Positions 8,648 to 17,821 of a stretch of 64,000 nt of DNA are shown piece after piece. This DNA is from Methylobacterium fujisawaense (lineage in GTDB: Bacteria; Pseudomonadota; Alphaproteobacteria; Rhizobiales; Beijerinckiaceae), in contig NZ_JACJIM010000002.1 of the NCBI RefSeq assembly GCF_014138435.1, positions 744,001 through 808,000 on the forward strand, in the 5' to 3' direction. Every line of letters starts with the position of its first letter. Position 1 is the first letter of the stretch. Made by a program: the position numbers and the translations under genes. The notes below the pieces were generated by a model. The model saw only the letters and a program-made list of their open reading frames with translations, did no database searches and was not told where the DNA came from.

Positions 8648-9385
8648 TCACGCGAAGGGTGAAATCTCGTTCGTGAAGGTCATATTGACGGGCATCTTTT
8701 CCGTCAGGACCCTGCGCCGCGCAGCAAGCAGGGGTTTGAATAGGGCATTGCTCTTCAAGAATGCGCCGAGCTTCGAGCCGGACACGAAAATCGTGGACTC
8801 GAACGGCTTCAAGGCGACAACATTCGGTGAAACCACGCGACCGCGTGTGAGTGCGCCGTTCTCGAAGAAATAGTTCCAGTTGTCTGACGTGACCACGACG
8901 GGTCGATTGACGCGCAGGATTCCCTCGGCGGCCTCCCGCGTGATCACATAGGCTGCCGTGGAGCCGAGACCGCTCATCTGCATGGGCAAGCACAAGCGGT
9001 GATTGCCGATCGGCACGGCATCGACGGTACTGAAAACCCCGATGTTCTTCGGCCAGTTGAACATCAAGACGACATCGCCCGGTCGAAGGGCGGCCTCGAT
9101 GCCAGCCACGATCCCGTGGATCTGCGGCGGCAGGACGACGTCATCCTCGACGATGAGCGCATAGGGCAGATCGCGGGCGATCAGGCGTTCGTAGGCGGCC
9201 ATGTGGGACATCGCACAGCCGATCTGCCCAGGCGACAGATGAGGCGGGGGCGGAACGCGCGGATCCGGGACCGCGCCCTCGTACCCGGCAACCTCGAAAT
9301 CCGGCCCCCAGGCTGCGGCGAGATGACGGGAGATGTACGCGTGCCGTTCCGGAAAACGACGCAAGGAAATTCCAAAACAATACAT
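8648..9385 (-). CDS. Glycosyltransferase family 25 (LPS/exopolysaccharide)
   Basis: A 245-residue cytosolic glycosyltransferase of the GT25 family, whose members transfer sugars (often galactose) in lipooligosaccharide or capsule assembly. Diagnostic features are the N-terminal FGISLRRFPER segment, SPGQIGCAMSHMAAYERLI around residues 70-90, and ALIVEDDVVLP around 97-107 holding the metal-binding acidic triplet. The start is the ATG at 9383-9385, which has AGAGGTG seven bases upstream; a GTG ten codons earlier lacks this. It lies 93 bases downstream of the O-antigen ligase-type gene on the same strand, which suggests a shared surface polysaccharide role. Confidence 0.85.
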   Translation of the reverse strand: MYCFGISLRRFPERHAYISRHLAAAWGPDFEVAGYEGAVPDPRVPPPPHLSPGQIGCAMSHMAAYERLIARDLPYALIVEDDVVLPPQIHGIVAGIEAALRPGDVVLMFNWPKNIGVFSTVDAVPIGNHRLCLPMQMSGLGSTAAYVITREAAEGILRVNRPVVVTSDNWNYFFENGALTRGRVVSPNVVALKPFESTIFVSGSKLGAFLKSNALFKPLLAARRRVLTEKMPVNMTFTNEISPFA

Positions 9386-9478
9386 CGTGTTCACCTCTGT
9401 GTGGTGCCGGCTCACGAGACGGGGGGCCGACGGAGTTCGTGCCCGCGTCCAGGCCCCGCCGCCTCAGTCAGACACGGC

Positions 9479-10864
9479 TCAAGCCCGAAAGGCCGCACGC
9501 CCATGAATCATCCGCCCCGCGACGTTCCCTGACCCCATGACCGGCAAGAGCGCCGCGAACAGGAGTTGGTGCAGACCGTGATTGATGAAGAGCGGGCATT
9601 CCAGGCAGATGAGGACGCAGAGCTGGCTCATGAACAGGATCGGCCAAGCCTCCACATATCCGGACGAGCGCGCGAAGTGCGCGATAACCCGGCGCCCCAT
9701 ATCGAGGAATGTCACCGTAAAGACGATGAGACCGACGATGCCGAACGCGACGATGGCGTCGATGAAGTTGTTGTGGAAAAACCAAAGCTTTTGCTTGGTC
9801 ACGAAATGCAGATATGCGGCCGTTGTGAGCGGGCTGTCCCAGTAAGCTCTGTATCCGACACCGATCAGCGGCTCGCGCCAGAATTGATCGAGTCCGAACT
9901 GCCAGAGGATCGTACGGCCCGTCAGCGTCCTGTCCTTGCCGAGGTCGGAGAGCAGGCTCGCCGAGATGTCTGCGCCTCGCGCGGCGAGCACGACAATGCC
10001 AATGCCCGCGAGTGCGATGACGAGGCCGAGGCAGAAGCCCGTCACGTGCTTGCCCTGCCGCCACGCGAAGATCGCGGCAAGGGGCGCCAGTCCCACCATC
10101 GCCGCCACCAGCGCCGTGGCCGAGTGGGTTGCCACGAGAAGCGCCAGCGCGAGGCCGAACCCCACAGCGGTGAGGAGTCGGTTCCAACCCTGGAGGAACA
10201 GGCAGGCTGCGCACAGGATCTGCAAGCTCGCCATGGAGCCCAGAACGTTCTTATGTGAATAGATGCCGGCCCAGTCGCCGTTCATCCCGCGTGTGAGGCT
10301 CGGGGCCATGACCGTGAGGATGGCCGACAGGATCTGAGCGAACAGAAGACCCAGGAAGACAATCCGGATAATGCGCGACAGACCCATCGTGGTGCGCAGC
10401 GCAATGCCGGCCACGATGGTCGCGAGCAATTGCAATCCGTAATAGGCCGAGAGGCCGGGTGTCAGGGACCACAGAGCCGACACGATCGCCAGGAGCGGCC
10501 AAGTCAGCAGCAGCAACCGACTTCCGAACAGGGTCGCGGCAAGGTCGCGGCGCAGGACCAGGAACACCAGGGCGGCGAGATCGGCACAGGCCCAGATCAG
10601 CCTTTCGAGACCCGGCAGCTTGATCTGCTCGCCGATCACGGGCGCGAAGACGAACAGGGCGATCCACGGGATGGCGGCGACGCCGAGCTTCGGCATGGCA
10701 TCGGTCGCGCCTTCGTCGCGCGCCGCGCCGTTCCAGCGAGGACCGACGCCGGACGGGCCGAACGGTGACCACGCCACGCCCGCCGCATGTCCGGTTTCGA
10801 GGGTGGCCAAGTCGCGTGGAAACGCCATCGTTCGATCTCGGGTCCCCGGATGAGGCAGTGCCAT
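9479..10864 (-). CDS. O-antigen ligase / ExoQ-type polymerase (Wzy_C family)
   Basis: A polytopic inner-membrane protein of up to 461 residues with about ten TM helices. It has the WaaL/Wzy/ExoQ hallmark: GIYSHKNVLG in mid-protein and, later, DLGKDRTLTGRTILWQ… followed by PLIGVGYRAYW in the long periplasmic loop. Such proteins join or polymerise undecaprenyl-linked glycans. The first 60 residues are polar and not membrane-like; the ATG at 10826-10828 or the one at codon 57 (MPKLGVAAI) could be the real start. Ligase or polymerase cannot be decided from sequence alone. Confidence 0.85.
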   Translation of the reverse strand: MALPHPGTRDRTMAFPRDLATLETGHAAGVAWSPFGPSGVGPRWNGAARDEGATDAMPKLGVAAIPWIALFVFAPVIGEQIKLPGLERLIWACADLAALVFLVLRRDLAATLFGSRLLLLTWPLLAIVSALWSLTPGLSAYYGLQLLATIVAGIALRTTMGLSRIIRIVFLGLLFAQILSAILTVMAPSLTRGMNGDWAGIYSHKNVLGSMASLQILCAACLFLQGWNRLLTAVGFGLALALLVATHSATALVAAMVGLAPLAAIFAWRQGKHVTGFCLGLVIALAGIGIVVLAARGADISASLLSDLGKDRTLTGRTILWQFGLDQFWREPLIGVGYRAYWDSPLTTAAYLHFVTKQKLWFFHNNFIDAIVAFGIVGLIVFTVTFLDMGRRVIAHFARSSGYVEAWPILFMSQLCVLICLECPLFINHGLHQLLFAALLPVMGSGNVAGRMIHGRAAFRA

Positions 10865-11245
10865 CTCGGACGCGCGAGACCTCTACGGCCCGACGCAGCC
10901 GCGGACTCGGCCCCTCGCGATCCGACGCTAGCCCGACCGATGCGGGCGCTGAACTCGACCAAACGAGGTAGGGGCGGCTCGCGCGGCGGACGCCGTTGAT
11001 CGGCCGAACCGACGCCGGATCACGCTCCGGCGGCACCGCCCGAGTTACGATGCCGCACCCAGGCCCGGCGGGGCGCCCCATGCGCGCCCCCCTGCGACGA
11101 AGGTCTGTTTTCATCAGCTCGGGGCACGTCAAACGCGCAGATGTCCCGATCGGACCCGACCGTTTCGAAGATCTTAGACAATCGGCACGGAACTCATGGG
11201 ACGATTAGGCACTTGGACGTTCGTTGAATCTTGGAGGAGCGTTTG
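10865..11245. other. Intergenic region, no gene
   Basis: 381 bases between divergent genes. It should contain promoters for the ligase-type gene and the secreted repeat protein; I see no clear boxes and no gene. Confidence 0.45.
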
Positions 11246-11644
11246 ATGAAGGTCTCACGTCTGGCGGGCGCGGTTGCGCTTCTGGCCGTCGCTGCCGGTC
11301 CCGCTTTCGCGGCCCCGTGCAGCACTGGAACCACAAAATCGAAGACCCCTGATCAGCAGGCTTCCAACCCGAACAGCTCCGATGTCGACAAGTCGAGCAA
11401 GAATCTGGCCGGCGGCCAGCAGCCCGCCTCGCCCGGCACGGTCGGCGCCATGAACAACGCCGGCGCGACGCAGACCGCGGATCGACAGGCCCCGACCGAT
11501 GCGGGTGCGAAGTCGAAGTCGACGGACCCGGCTGCCGCGAATCTGGCTGGTGGCCAGCAGCCCGCCTCGCCCGGCACAGTGGGCGCCATGAACAAGGCCG
11601 CTGCTGACAGGCAGACCGCTCCGGTCTCCGACGACGGCTGCTGA
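11246..11644 (+). CDS. Small secreted protein with an internal duplicated segment
   Basis: The ATG at 11246 follows GGAGGAG at ideal spacing. The 132-residue product has a signal peptide (KVSRLAGAVALLAVAAGPAFA, cut before APC) and a mature, low-complexity, probably disordered chain. Within it the 18-residue segment NLAGGQQPASPGTVGAMN occurs twice, about 46 residues apart. One Cys lies near each end of the mature chain, possibly forming a disulfide. Proteins of this look occur in Methylobacterium and are sometimes labelled exopolysaccharide-production (YjbE-like); I cannot confirm that label. It is a single gene ending in an intrinsic terminator. Confidence 0.78.
   Translation: MKVSRLAGAVALLAVAAGPAFAAPCSTGTTKSKTPDQQASNPNSSDVDKSSKNLAGGQQPASPGTVGAMNNAGATQTADRQAPTDAGAKSKSTDPAAANLAGGQQPASPGTVGAMNKAAADRQTAPVSDDGC
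11402..11457 (+). repeat. 56-base direct repeat, copy 1
   Basis: Copy 1 of a 56-base in-gene duplication encoding NLAGGQQPASPGTVGAMN plus the next codons; it differs from copy 2 (11540-11595) at a few mostly synonymous positions. Confidence 0.85.
11540..11595 (+). repeat. 56-base direct repeat, copy 2
   Basis: Copy 2 of the in-gene duplication that starts at 11402. Mostly third-position differences between copies suggest selection on the peptide. Confidence 0.85.
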
Positions 11645-11672
11645 TCCGAATCGTACCCTTTCCCGCTCTATG

Positions 11673-11706
11673 AAAGCCCGCTTCGCAGTGTCGAGGCGGG
11701 CTTTTT
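11673..11706 (+). terminator. Intrinsic terminator after the secreted repeat protein
   Basis: Nine-base-pair stem AAAGCCCGC (11673-11681) with GCGGGCTTT (11696-11704), followed by further T residues. It lies 28 bases after the stop codon. Confidence 0.85.
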
Positions 11707-11837
11707 CGTTCCTGTCCTCCGGCCGCGGCGAACCCTGATTCCCGATTGAGCGAACCGGTTTGAACCGGCCAAGTTCGGGTGTATCTGGCATCGAAACCGG
11801 GTAGATTCGGCAATCGAGGTTAGGGGAGGAGTGCGAC

Positions 11838-12947
11838 GTGGGTGGTCGCCGGGCGATGCTGCTCATCGGAGGGATGGTGCTCGCCGCGGCCGGTCTCGCC
11901 GTCACGCCACCGGGCGAAAGGCTGCGGGCGGATGCGGGCCCCATCATCGCGGAGATGCGGGCGCGGGCAACGGCGCTCGTCCCCGATTGGCGCGATGGTC
12001 CACCTGCAGCGGCACAGCTTCCGGCGCCGCGCACCGCCGTCGAGGATGGACGGACGGTGGTGCGGCTGACGGCAGCCGAGCGCGCGCGGATCGGGCTCGT
12101 GGCCGAGTCGCGGCCGGCCGTTCTTCACCGGCAGGAGCTGACCGCCTACGGCAGCGTCCTCGACCTCGCCCGGATCACCGAACTCACCAACAGCTATGCG
12201 GGCGCCGTCGCGGCGCTCCAGACGGCGCGCGCCCGTGTCGAAGTCTCGGCCAGTGCTGCCCGCCGGGCCCGTAACCTGGGCGCCGGCGTGGTGGCGGTGG
12301 CGCAGATCGAAACCGCCGAGGGCACGCTCCTGACCGATCAGGCGTCGATGACGGTGGCGGAGTCGCAGTTGCGGACGCTCGCCGCCACGGCGCGCCAGGA
12401 ATGGGGTTCGGTGCTCGGCAAGGCGATCATCGAGCGGTCTCCGCTGGTGACGCGCCTGATCGAGCGGACCGATTTCCTCATGCAGGTCACCTTACCGCCC
12501 GGGGAGACGCTTCCCGAAGCGCCGCAGGCCGCCTTCGCCGAGGTGCCGCCCCAGAGCGCGCGGGTTGCCCTCCGGCCGGTCTCGCCCGCGACGCGGACCG
12601 ATCCGCGGATCCAGGGGCAGAGCTTCTTCTACCTAGTCTCCAGCGACAGCGGCCTCCTGCCCGGCACCAGCACGATGGCGTTCCTGCCGGCGTCCCGCGC
12701 GGTCAAGGGCGTCCTCGTGCCGGAGGATGCCGTCGTCCACGGAGAGGGCGGCACCTGGGTGTATCGCGGCACCGGCGACGGCGCCTACGTGCGCCATCCG
12801 GTCCGGCCGGATGCCCCGATGTCGGCCGATGCCTTCGTCGTCGAGGACCTGCCGGACGGCAGCGAAATCGTGCTGCGGGGGGCGCAGGCGCTCCTCTCGG
12901 AGGAGATGAAGAACCGCATCCGCGTCGTGGGCGACGACGATGACTGA
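11838..12947 (+). CDS. RND efflux periplasmic adaptor (HlyD/CusB-like)
   Basis: A 369-residue membrane-fusion protein linking the RND pump to an outer-membrane channel. It starts at a GTG with GGGGAGG upstream and has an N-terminal signal or anchor segment (AMLLIGGMVLAAAGLAVT). A helical hairpin rich in Ala, Arg and Gln runs from about 115 to 185, followed by beta-rich segments (FLMQVTLPPGE; GVLVPEDAVVHGEGGTWVY; GSEIVLRGAQALLSEE) typical of adaptor barrel and membrane-proximal domains. The stop overlaps the RND gene start by 8 bases. No outer-membrane factor gene is adjacent, so a channel encoded elsewhere must be used. Confidence 0.87.
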   Translation: MGGRRAMLLIGGMVLAAAGLAVTPPGERLRADAGPIIAEMRARATALVPDWRDGPPAAAQLPAPRTAVEDGRTVVRLTAAERARIGLVAESRPAVLHRQELTAYGSVLDLARITELTNSYAGAVAALQTARARVEVSASAARRARNLGAGVVAVAQIETAEGTLLTDQASMTVAESQLRTLAATARQEWGSVLGKAIIERSPLVTRLIERTDFLMQVTLPPGETLPEAPQAAFAEVPPQSARVALRPVSPATRTDPRIQGQSFFYLVSSDSGLLPGTSTMAFLPASRAVKGVLVPEDAVVHGEGGTWVYRGTGDGAYVRHPVRPDAPMSADAFVVEDLPDGSEIVLRGAQALLSEEMKNRIRVVGDDDD

Positions 12948-15900
12948 GCCCTCCCCTGCAGCCGGTCGCGGCGGTTTGCAGGCCGCCCTCGTGGGCTTCG
13001 CCGTCCGCCTGCCGCGGGTGGTCCTCGCGCTGGCCTGCGCGGTCCTGGTCTTCGGGCTCTACGTCCTCGCGGGGGCCCGGTACGATGTCTTCCCCGAGTT
13101 CGCGCCGCCGACGGTGACGATCCAGACCGAAGCACCGGGCCTCGATTCCGAACAGGTCGAGGTGCTGGTCACGCAGCCCGTCGAGGTGGCAGTCGGCGGC
13201 CTGCCGGGCCTGGAGACCCTGCGCTCCACCTCGATCCAGGGCCTGTCGGTGATCACCGCGGCGTTCAGGCCCGGCAGCGACGTCGACCGGATCCGCCAGC
13301 GGGTCAACGAGCGTCTGGCGGCGCTGGCCGGCCGCATGCCCGACGGCGTGGCAGCCCCCGCCATGACCCCGCTCACCTCTTCGACGCTCACCGTCCTCCT
13401 CGTCGGGCTGACCGCCGAGGCCCGCGACGCCATGGACCTGCGCCAGATCGCGGAATGGACCGTGCGCCGGCGGCTCCAGGCGGTGCCCGGCATCGCCCAG
13501 GTCTCGCTCTATGGCGGCGGCGTGCGCGCTCTGCAGGTTCAGGTCCGCTCCGACGACCTGATCCGCTTCCAGATCGGCCTCAACGACGTCCTGGCGGCCG
13601 CCCGAAAGGGGACCGGCGTGCGCGGGGCGGGCTTCGTCGACACGCCGAACCAGCGTGTCCTGCTCCGGACGGAGGGACAGTCCCTCACGCCGGAGGCGCT
13701 CGGACAGATCGTGCTGCACAACGACGGCGGGGCGAGCGTCGTGCTCTCGGATGTGGCCACCGTCACGGCCGCCCCGGAGCCGGCGATCAGCGCGGCCCTC
13801 GTGGACGGCAAGCCCGGCGTGCTGCTGATGGTCGGCGCCCAGGTGGGCGTCGACACGCGCGCCGTGACGGCCCGCCTGGAGGCGGCCCTGGACGAGCTGC
13901 GCCCGGTTCTGAAGCGCGAGGGCGTGAGCCTGCGGGCGGACCTGTTCCGGCCTGCGAACTTCGTGGATGTCGCCACGGGCAACGTGATCCAGGCGCTGGC
14001 GCTGGGCGGCGTGCTGGTGATGATCGTACTCCTCGTCTTCCTGGCGGATTGGCGGGCGGCGGTGATCAGTGCAGCGGCGATCCCGCTGTCGCTGATCACC
14101 GCCGCGCTCGTTCTCCAAGCCTGGGGCGAGAGCCTCAACACCATGACGCTGGGCGGGCTGGCCCTCGCCATCGGGGAGGTGGTCGACGACGCGGTGATCG
14201 GCGTCGAGAACGTCTCCCGCCGCCTGCGGGAGGCGCGGGGCGGACGGCGCAGCATCCCCCGCGTGGTTCTGGCCGCGATGCTCGAGGTGCGGACGTCGGT
14301 CGCCTACGCGACGCTCGCGGTGATCCTGATGTTCCTGCCCATCCTCGCGTTGACCGGCGTCGCCGGCCGGCTGTTCGGTCCGCTGGCGCTGGCCTACATC
14401 GCGGCGGTCGTCGCCTCGCTTCTGGTCGCGCTCACGGTCACGCCGGCCCTCGCGATCCTGCTCCTCGGCAGTCGTTTGACGCGCCATGCGGGCGCCGCTC
14501 CGCCCGACCCGCCGGTGGTGCGCTGGAGCCGGGCGGCCTATCTGCGGCTGCTCGCCGGCATCGGGCGGGTGCCGCGGATCGCCATGGCCGGCGCGCTGCT
14601 GGTGACCCTTGCGGGGGCCGCCATCCTGCCGACCCTCGGAGCGGTGTTCCTCCCCGACCTGAAGGAGGGACACATGATCCTGCACATGGTGGCCATTCCC
14701 GGCACCTCCCTGCAGGAATCGCAGCGGCTCGGGACCCTGATCACCGGCGATCTGAAGGAGATCCCCGGCGTGCGCGCCGTGGCGGCGCAGATCGGGCGCG
14801 CCGAGGCCGCCGAGGATACCGCCGGGCCGCATTACAGCGAGATCCACATCGATCTGGAGCCCGGCCTCGACGGGGCTGCTCAGCGCCGCGTCGAGGCCGG
14901 TATCCGGACGCTGATCGCCGGCTTCCCGGGGGCGGCCTTCTCGCTCAAGACCTTCCTCACCGAGCGCATCGAGGAGACCGTCTCGGGCTTCACCGCACCG
15001 GTCGTGGTCAACGTGATCGGCAGCGATCTCGACCGGATCGAAGCGGCGGCCCGCTCGGTCGCGCAGGAACTCTCGGAGGTGAAGGGTGCCCGGGACGTCC
15101 AGCAGGCCTCGCCCGCCGGGCTGCCGCAGGTCACGGTGGCGCTGCGCCCGGTGGATCTGCGGCATTGGGGCCTCGATCCCGTGGAGGTGCTGGAGGCGGT
15201 GCGCACCGCCTACCAGGGCGACACGGTGGGCCAGACCTATCGCGGCAACGCCGTGTTCAACGTGCTGGTGATCCTCGACGCACGCGTGCGGGATCGCCTC
15301 AGCGCGGTGGGGGACCTGCCCCTGCGGGCCCCCGGCGGGCGCTATGTCCGCCTGTCGCAGGTCGCCGACGTCTACGAGAGCGCCGGCCGATACCAAGTGC
15401 AGCATCTCGGAGCACAGCGCGTGCAGGCGGTGACCGCCAACGTCGCCGACCGCGATCTGGCGGGATTCGTGGCGGCGGCCAAGCGCAAGATCGCCCGCGA
15501 GGTTCGGCTGCCCGAGGGGGTCTACGTGACCTTCTCGGGCGCCGCCGAGGCCCAGGCGGCCGCCCGCCGCGACCTCCTCGTCCATGCCGGGCTCGCCGGC
15601 TTCGGGATCGTGGTGCTCCTCGCCATCGTGACCGGTTCGGCGGCGAACTTGCTGCTGGTGCTCGTCAACCTGCCCTTCGCCTTCGTGGGCGGCGTGGCCG
15701 CGGCGGCGCTGACCGGCGGGGTCTTGTCGCTCGGCTCGATCGTCGGGTTCGTGACCCTGTCGGGCATCTCGCTGCGTAACAGCGTGATGCTGATCGCCCA
15801 TTACGAGCAGATGGTAACCCGGGACGGGCGATCCTGGGACGCGGCCACGGCGGCGGAGGGCGCCGCGGACCGGATGGTGCCGATCCTGATGACCTCCCTG

Positions 15901-16107
15901 GTCACGGGTCTCGGCCTGCTGCCGCTGGCGCTCGGCGCCGGCGAGCCCGGCCGTGAGATCGAGGGCCCGATGGCGCTCGTGATCCTCGGCGGCCTCGTCA
16001 CCTCGACGGTGCTGAACCTGCTGATCCTGCCGGTGCTGGCGCTCCGCTTCGCCCGGTTCCGGCGCGTGGATCCCGCGGATCTGGAGCTGACCGCGATCGG
16101 GTCCTGA
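12940..16107 (+). CDS. RND efflux permease, CusA/CzcA-like
   Basis: A 1055-residue inner-membrane proton-driven pump with the RND layout: TM1 near 22-45, a large periplasmic loop, TM2-6, a second loop, TM8-12. The opening (ARYDVFPEFAPPTVTIQTEAPGL) and length match the heavy-metal subclass. TM4 reads IGEVVDDAVIGVEN with D416 and E423 at the positions of CzcA D408 and E415, but the position of CzcA D402 is Ala410 and D417 adds the double Asp seen in drug exporters. Substrate is therefore uncertain: metal cation or organic compound. It is co-transcribed with the overlapping adaptor gene. Confidence 0.9.
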   Translation: MTEPSPAAGRGGLQAALVGFAVRLPRVVLALACAVLVFGLYVLAGARYDVFPEFAPPTVTIQTEAPGLDSEQVEVLVTQPVEVAVGGLPGLETLRSTSIQGLSVITAAFRPGSDVDRIRQRVNERLAALAGRMPDGVAAPAMTPLTSSTLTVLLVGLTAEARDAMDLRQIAEWTVRRRLQAVPGIAQVSLYGGGVRALQVQVRSDDLIRFQIGLNDVLAAARKGTGVRGAGFVDTPNQRVLLRTEGQSLTPEALGQIVLHNDGGASVVLSDVATVTAAPEPAISAALVDGKPGVLLMVGAQVGVDTRAVTARLEAALDELRPVLKREGVSLRADLFRPANFVDVATGNVIQALALGGVLVMIVLLVFLADWRAAVISAAAIPLSLITAALVLQAWGESLNTMTLGGLALAIGEVVDDAVIGVENVSRRLREARGGRRSIPRVVLAAMLEVRTSVAYATLAVILMFLPILALTGVAGRLFGPLALAYIAAVVASLLVALTVTPALAILLLGSRLTRHAGAAPPDPPVVRWSRAAYLRLLAGIGRVPRIAMAGALLVTLAGAAILPTLGAVFLPDLKEGHMILHMVAIPGTSLQESQRLGTLITGDLKEIPGVRAVAAQIGRAEAAEDTAGPHYSEIHIDLEPGLDGAAQRRVEAGIRTLIAGFPGAAFSLKTFLTERIEETVSGFTAPVVVNVIGSDLDRIEAAARSVAQELSEVKGARDVQQASPAGLPQVTVALRPVDLRHWGLDPVEVLEAVRTAYQGDTVGQTYRGNAVFNVLVILDARVRDRLSAVGDLPLRAPGGRYVRLSQVADVYESAGRYQVQHLGAQRVQAVTANVADRDLAGFVAAAKRKIAREVRLPEGVYVTFSGAAEAQAAARRDLLVHAGLAGFGIVVLLAIVTGSAANLLLVLVNLPFAFVGGVAAAALTGGVLSLGSIVGFVTLSGISLRNSVMLIAHYEQMVTRDGRSWDAATAAEGAADRMVPILMTSLVTGLGLLPLALGAGEPGREIEGPMALVILGGLVTSTVLNLLILPVLALRFARFRRVDPADLELTAIGS

Positions 16108-16149
16108 CGGCGGGCCGATCCGGCCTCGCGCCGCAGGTCGCCGCTGGTC

Positions 16150-16932
16150 CTACCACCAGCTCGCGCGGGTCTCGGGGGCGGCCGGCCGGTTGGCCGAGGC
16201 CGGGCGCAGGGAGTGATCGAGGGCGGCCAGCACGCGGCGCACGGCGTCCTCGTAGGTCGCCGCCACCGGTTCGCGCGGCCGGGCGAGCCCGATCGGCACC
16301 GTCTCGTCCAGGCGTCCCGGCCGCGGCCGCATTACCACCACCCGGTCGGCCAGGGTGACGGCCTCTCCGACATCGTGCGTGACGATCAGGATCGTCGGCT
16401 TCGACTCGGCCCAGAGATCGAGGAGCTGCTCGTGCAATCCCTTCCGGGTGAAGGCGTCGAGGGCGGAGAACGGCTCGTCGAGGAGCAGGACCCGCGGCCG
16501 CGCCACGAAGGCCCGGGCGATGGCCACGCGCTGCTGCTGGCCTCCGGACAGTTCCCGGGGCCAGCGGCCACCGTGCTCGGCGAGGCCGACCCGCTCCAGA
16601 GCATGGGTCACGCGCGCCCGGCGCTCGGACCGCGGGAGGTCGGCGAGGCCGAAGCCGACATTGCCGGCCACGTCGAGCCAGGGCAGCAGCCGCGGCTCCT
16701 GGAACACGACGCCGACGCTCGGATGGGGCGCGCGGATCGTCTCGCCGTCGACCTGCACGGCGCCTTGGCTCGCCTGATCGAGCCCCGCGATCAGCCGGAG
16801 CAGCGTCGTCTTTCCGCAGCCCGAGCCGCCGATCAGCGCGACGATCTCGCCCTGCTGGACCGACAGGTCGATGCTCGACAGGGCCCGCGTGCCGTCGGCA
16901 TAGGTCTTGGAGAGGTCGTCGACGGTCAGCAC
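16150..16932 (-). CDS. ssuB: Sulfonate/nitrate-type ABC transporter ATP-binding protein (SsuB-like)
   Basis: A 260-residue cytosolic ATPase energising the adjacent permease. Walker A is GGSGCGKTT near residues 35-43, the Q-loop is VVFQEPRLLPW, the signature is LSGGQQQR and Walker B is RVLLLDEPFSALD with the following His in VTHDVGEA. The FQEPRLLPW segment is characteristic of the SsuB/TauB/NrtD subfamily. It is the last gene of a minus-strand ssuA-ssuC-ssuB set, 97 bases after the permease. Aliphatic sulfonates are the likely substrate given the monooxygenase next door, but nitrate or taurine cannot be excluded. Confidence 0.88.
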   Translation of the reverse strand: MLTVDDLSKTYADGTRALSSIDLSVQQGEIVALIGGSGCGKTTLLRLIAGLDQASQGAVQVDGETIRAPHPSVGVVFQEPRLLPWLDVAGNVGFGLADLPRSERRARVTHALERVGLAEHGGRWPRELSGGQQQRVAIARAFVARPRVLLLDEPFSALDAFTRKGLHEQLLDLWAESKPTILIVTHDVGEAVTLADRVVVMRPRPGRLDETVPIGLARPREPVAATYEDAVRRVLAALDHSLRPASANRPAAPETRASWW

Positions 16933-17029
16933 GGGCGTCTCTCGCGCGGTCGCGGGATGGGGATCGGATTGGAACCGCGGCGCGGGACCGTCCCCGGTTC
17001 CGCGCCGCGCGTCAGCCCCAATCCTGCGG

Positions 17030-17821
17030 TCACAGGCTGTCCCGCACGGTATCCTGCCATCGGGTCAGGGGCCGTGTCAGCGTCAGCAGGGCCATGTCGG
17101 CCGCCTTGCCCACGAGGGCAAAGGCGATGATCGCCGCCACGATCTGATCCGGCTTGCTGAACTGCTGGCCGTCCACGAGCAGATAGCCGAGGCCCTCGGA
17201 GGCGCCCATCAGTTCCGCCGCCACGACGAACAGGAAGCCGAGACCGAGCCCCGTGCGCAGCCCGACGAGGGTCGCCGGCAGCACGGCCGGCAACAGGATC
17301 CGGCGGGCGAGGGCAAGGCGGGACAGGCGGAAGATCCGCCCGACCTCGACCAGCTTGCGGTCCACCGAGGCGATCGCCCCCGAGACGCCGACATAGACGG
17401 GGAAGAACACGCCCACGGCGATCAACAGCACCTTCGGCGTCTCCAGGATGCCGAACCACAGGATGAAGAGCGGCACCCAGGCCAGAGACGGGACGGCGCG
17501 CAGGGCCTGCAGGCTCGGATCGACGAGCCAGCGCAGCAGCGGGATCGTCGCGACGAGGGCACCCGCGATGATCCCGGCCGCCGCTCCGCACAGGAAGCCG
17601 AGGCCGACCCGCACGAGGGTCGCCTCGACGTGAAGCCAGAGATCGCCCGACACCGCGAGCTCCCAGAGGGTCGCGCCGATCCGGCTCGGCGGCGGGAGCA
17701 GCCGTCCGGAGGCCGCGCCCGTCGCCACCGCGATCTCCCAACCGATCGCCGCGACGAGCGGCAACAGAAGCCCCAAACCCGCGCGGCCGCCCCGCCGCAG
17801 CAGCGGCACGCTGCCGCTCAC
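17030..17821 (-). CDS. ssuC: Sulfonate-type ABC transporter permease (SsuC-like)
   Basis: A 263-residue inner-membrane permease with about six TM helices and the BPD_transp_1 coupling region, here VGRIFRLSRLALARRILLPA near residues 148-167. It begins at a GTG (17819-17821) that overlaps the TGA of the binding-protein gene in the arrangement GTGA, implying translational coupling. The opening RLLPPPSRIGATLWEL is typical of SsuC/TauC. The reading frame stays open far upstream in the same frame, but that stretch is the shadow of the binding-protein gene. Confidence 0.88.
   Translation of the reverse strand: MSGSVPLLRRGGRAGLGLLLPLVAAIGWEIAVATGAASGRLLPPPSRIGATLWELAVSGDLWLHVEATLVRVGLGFLCGAAAGIIAGALVATIPLLRWLVDPSLQALRAVPSLAWVPLFILWFGILETPKVLLIAVGVFFPVYVGVSGAIASVDRKLVEVGRIFRLSRLALARRILLPAVLPATLVGLRTGLGLGFLFVVAAELMGASEGLGYLLVDGQQFSKPDQIVAAIIAFALVGKAADMALLTLTRPLTRWQDTVRDSL

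Noticed and set aside
12703..15801. Very long antisense open frame (1032 codons) opposite the RND pump gene
   Set aside because: It mirrors the strongly biased codon use of the RND gene, is rich in Arg, His, Gln and Gly, and has no domain or ribosome site; it is a shadow.
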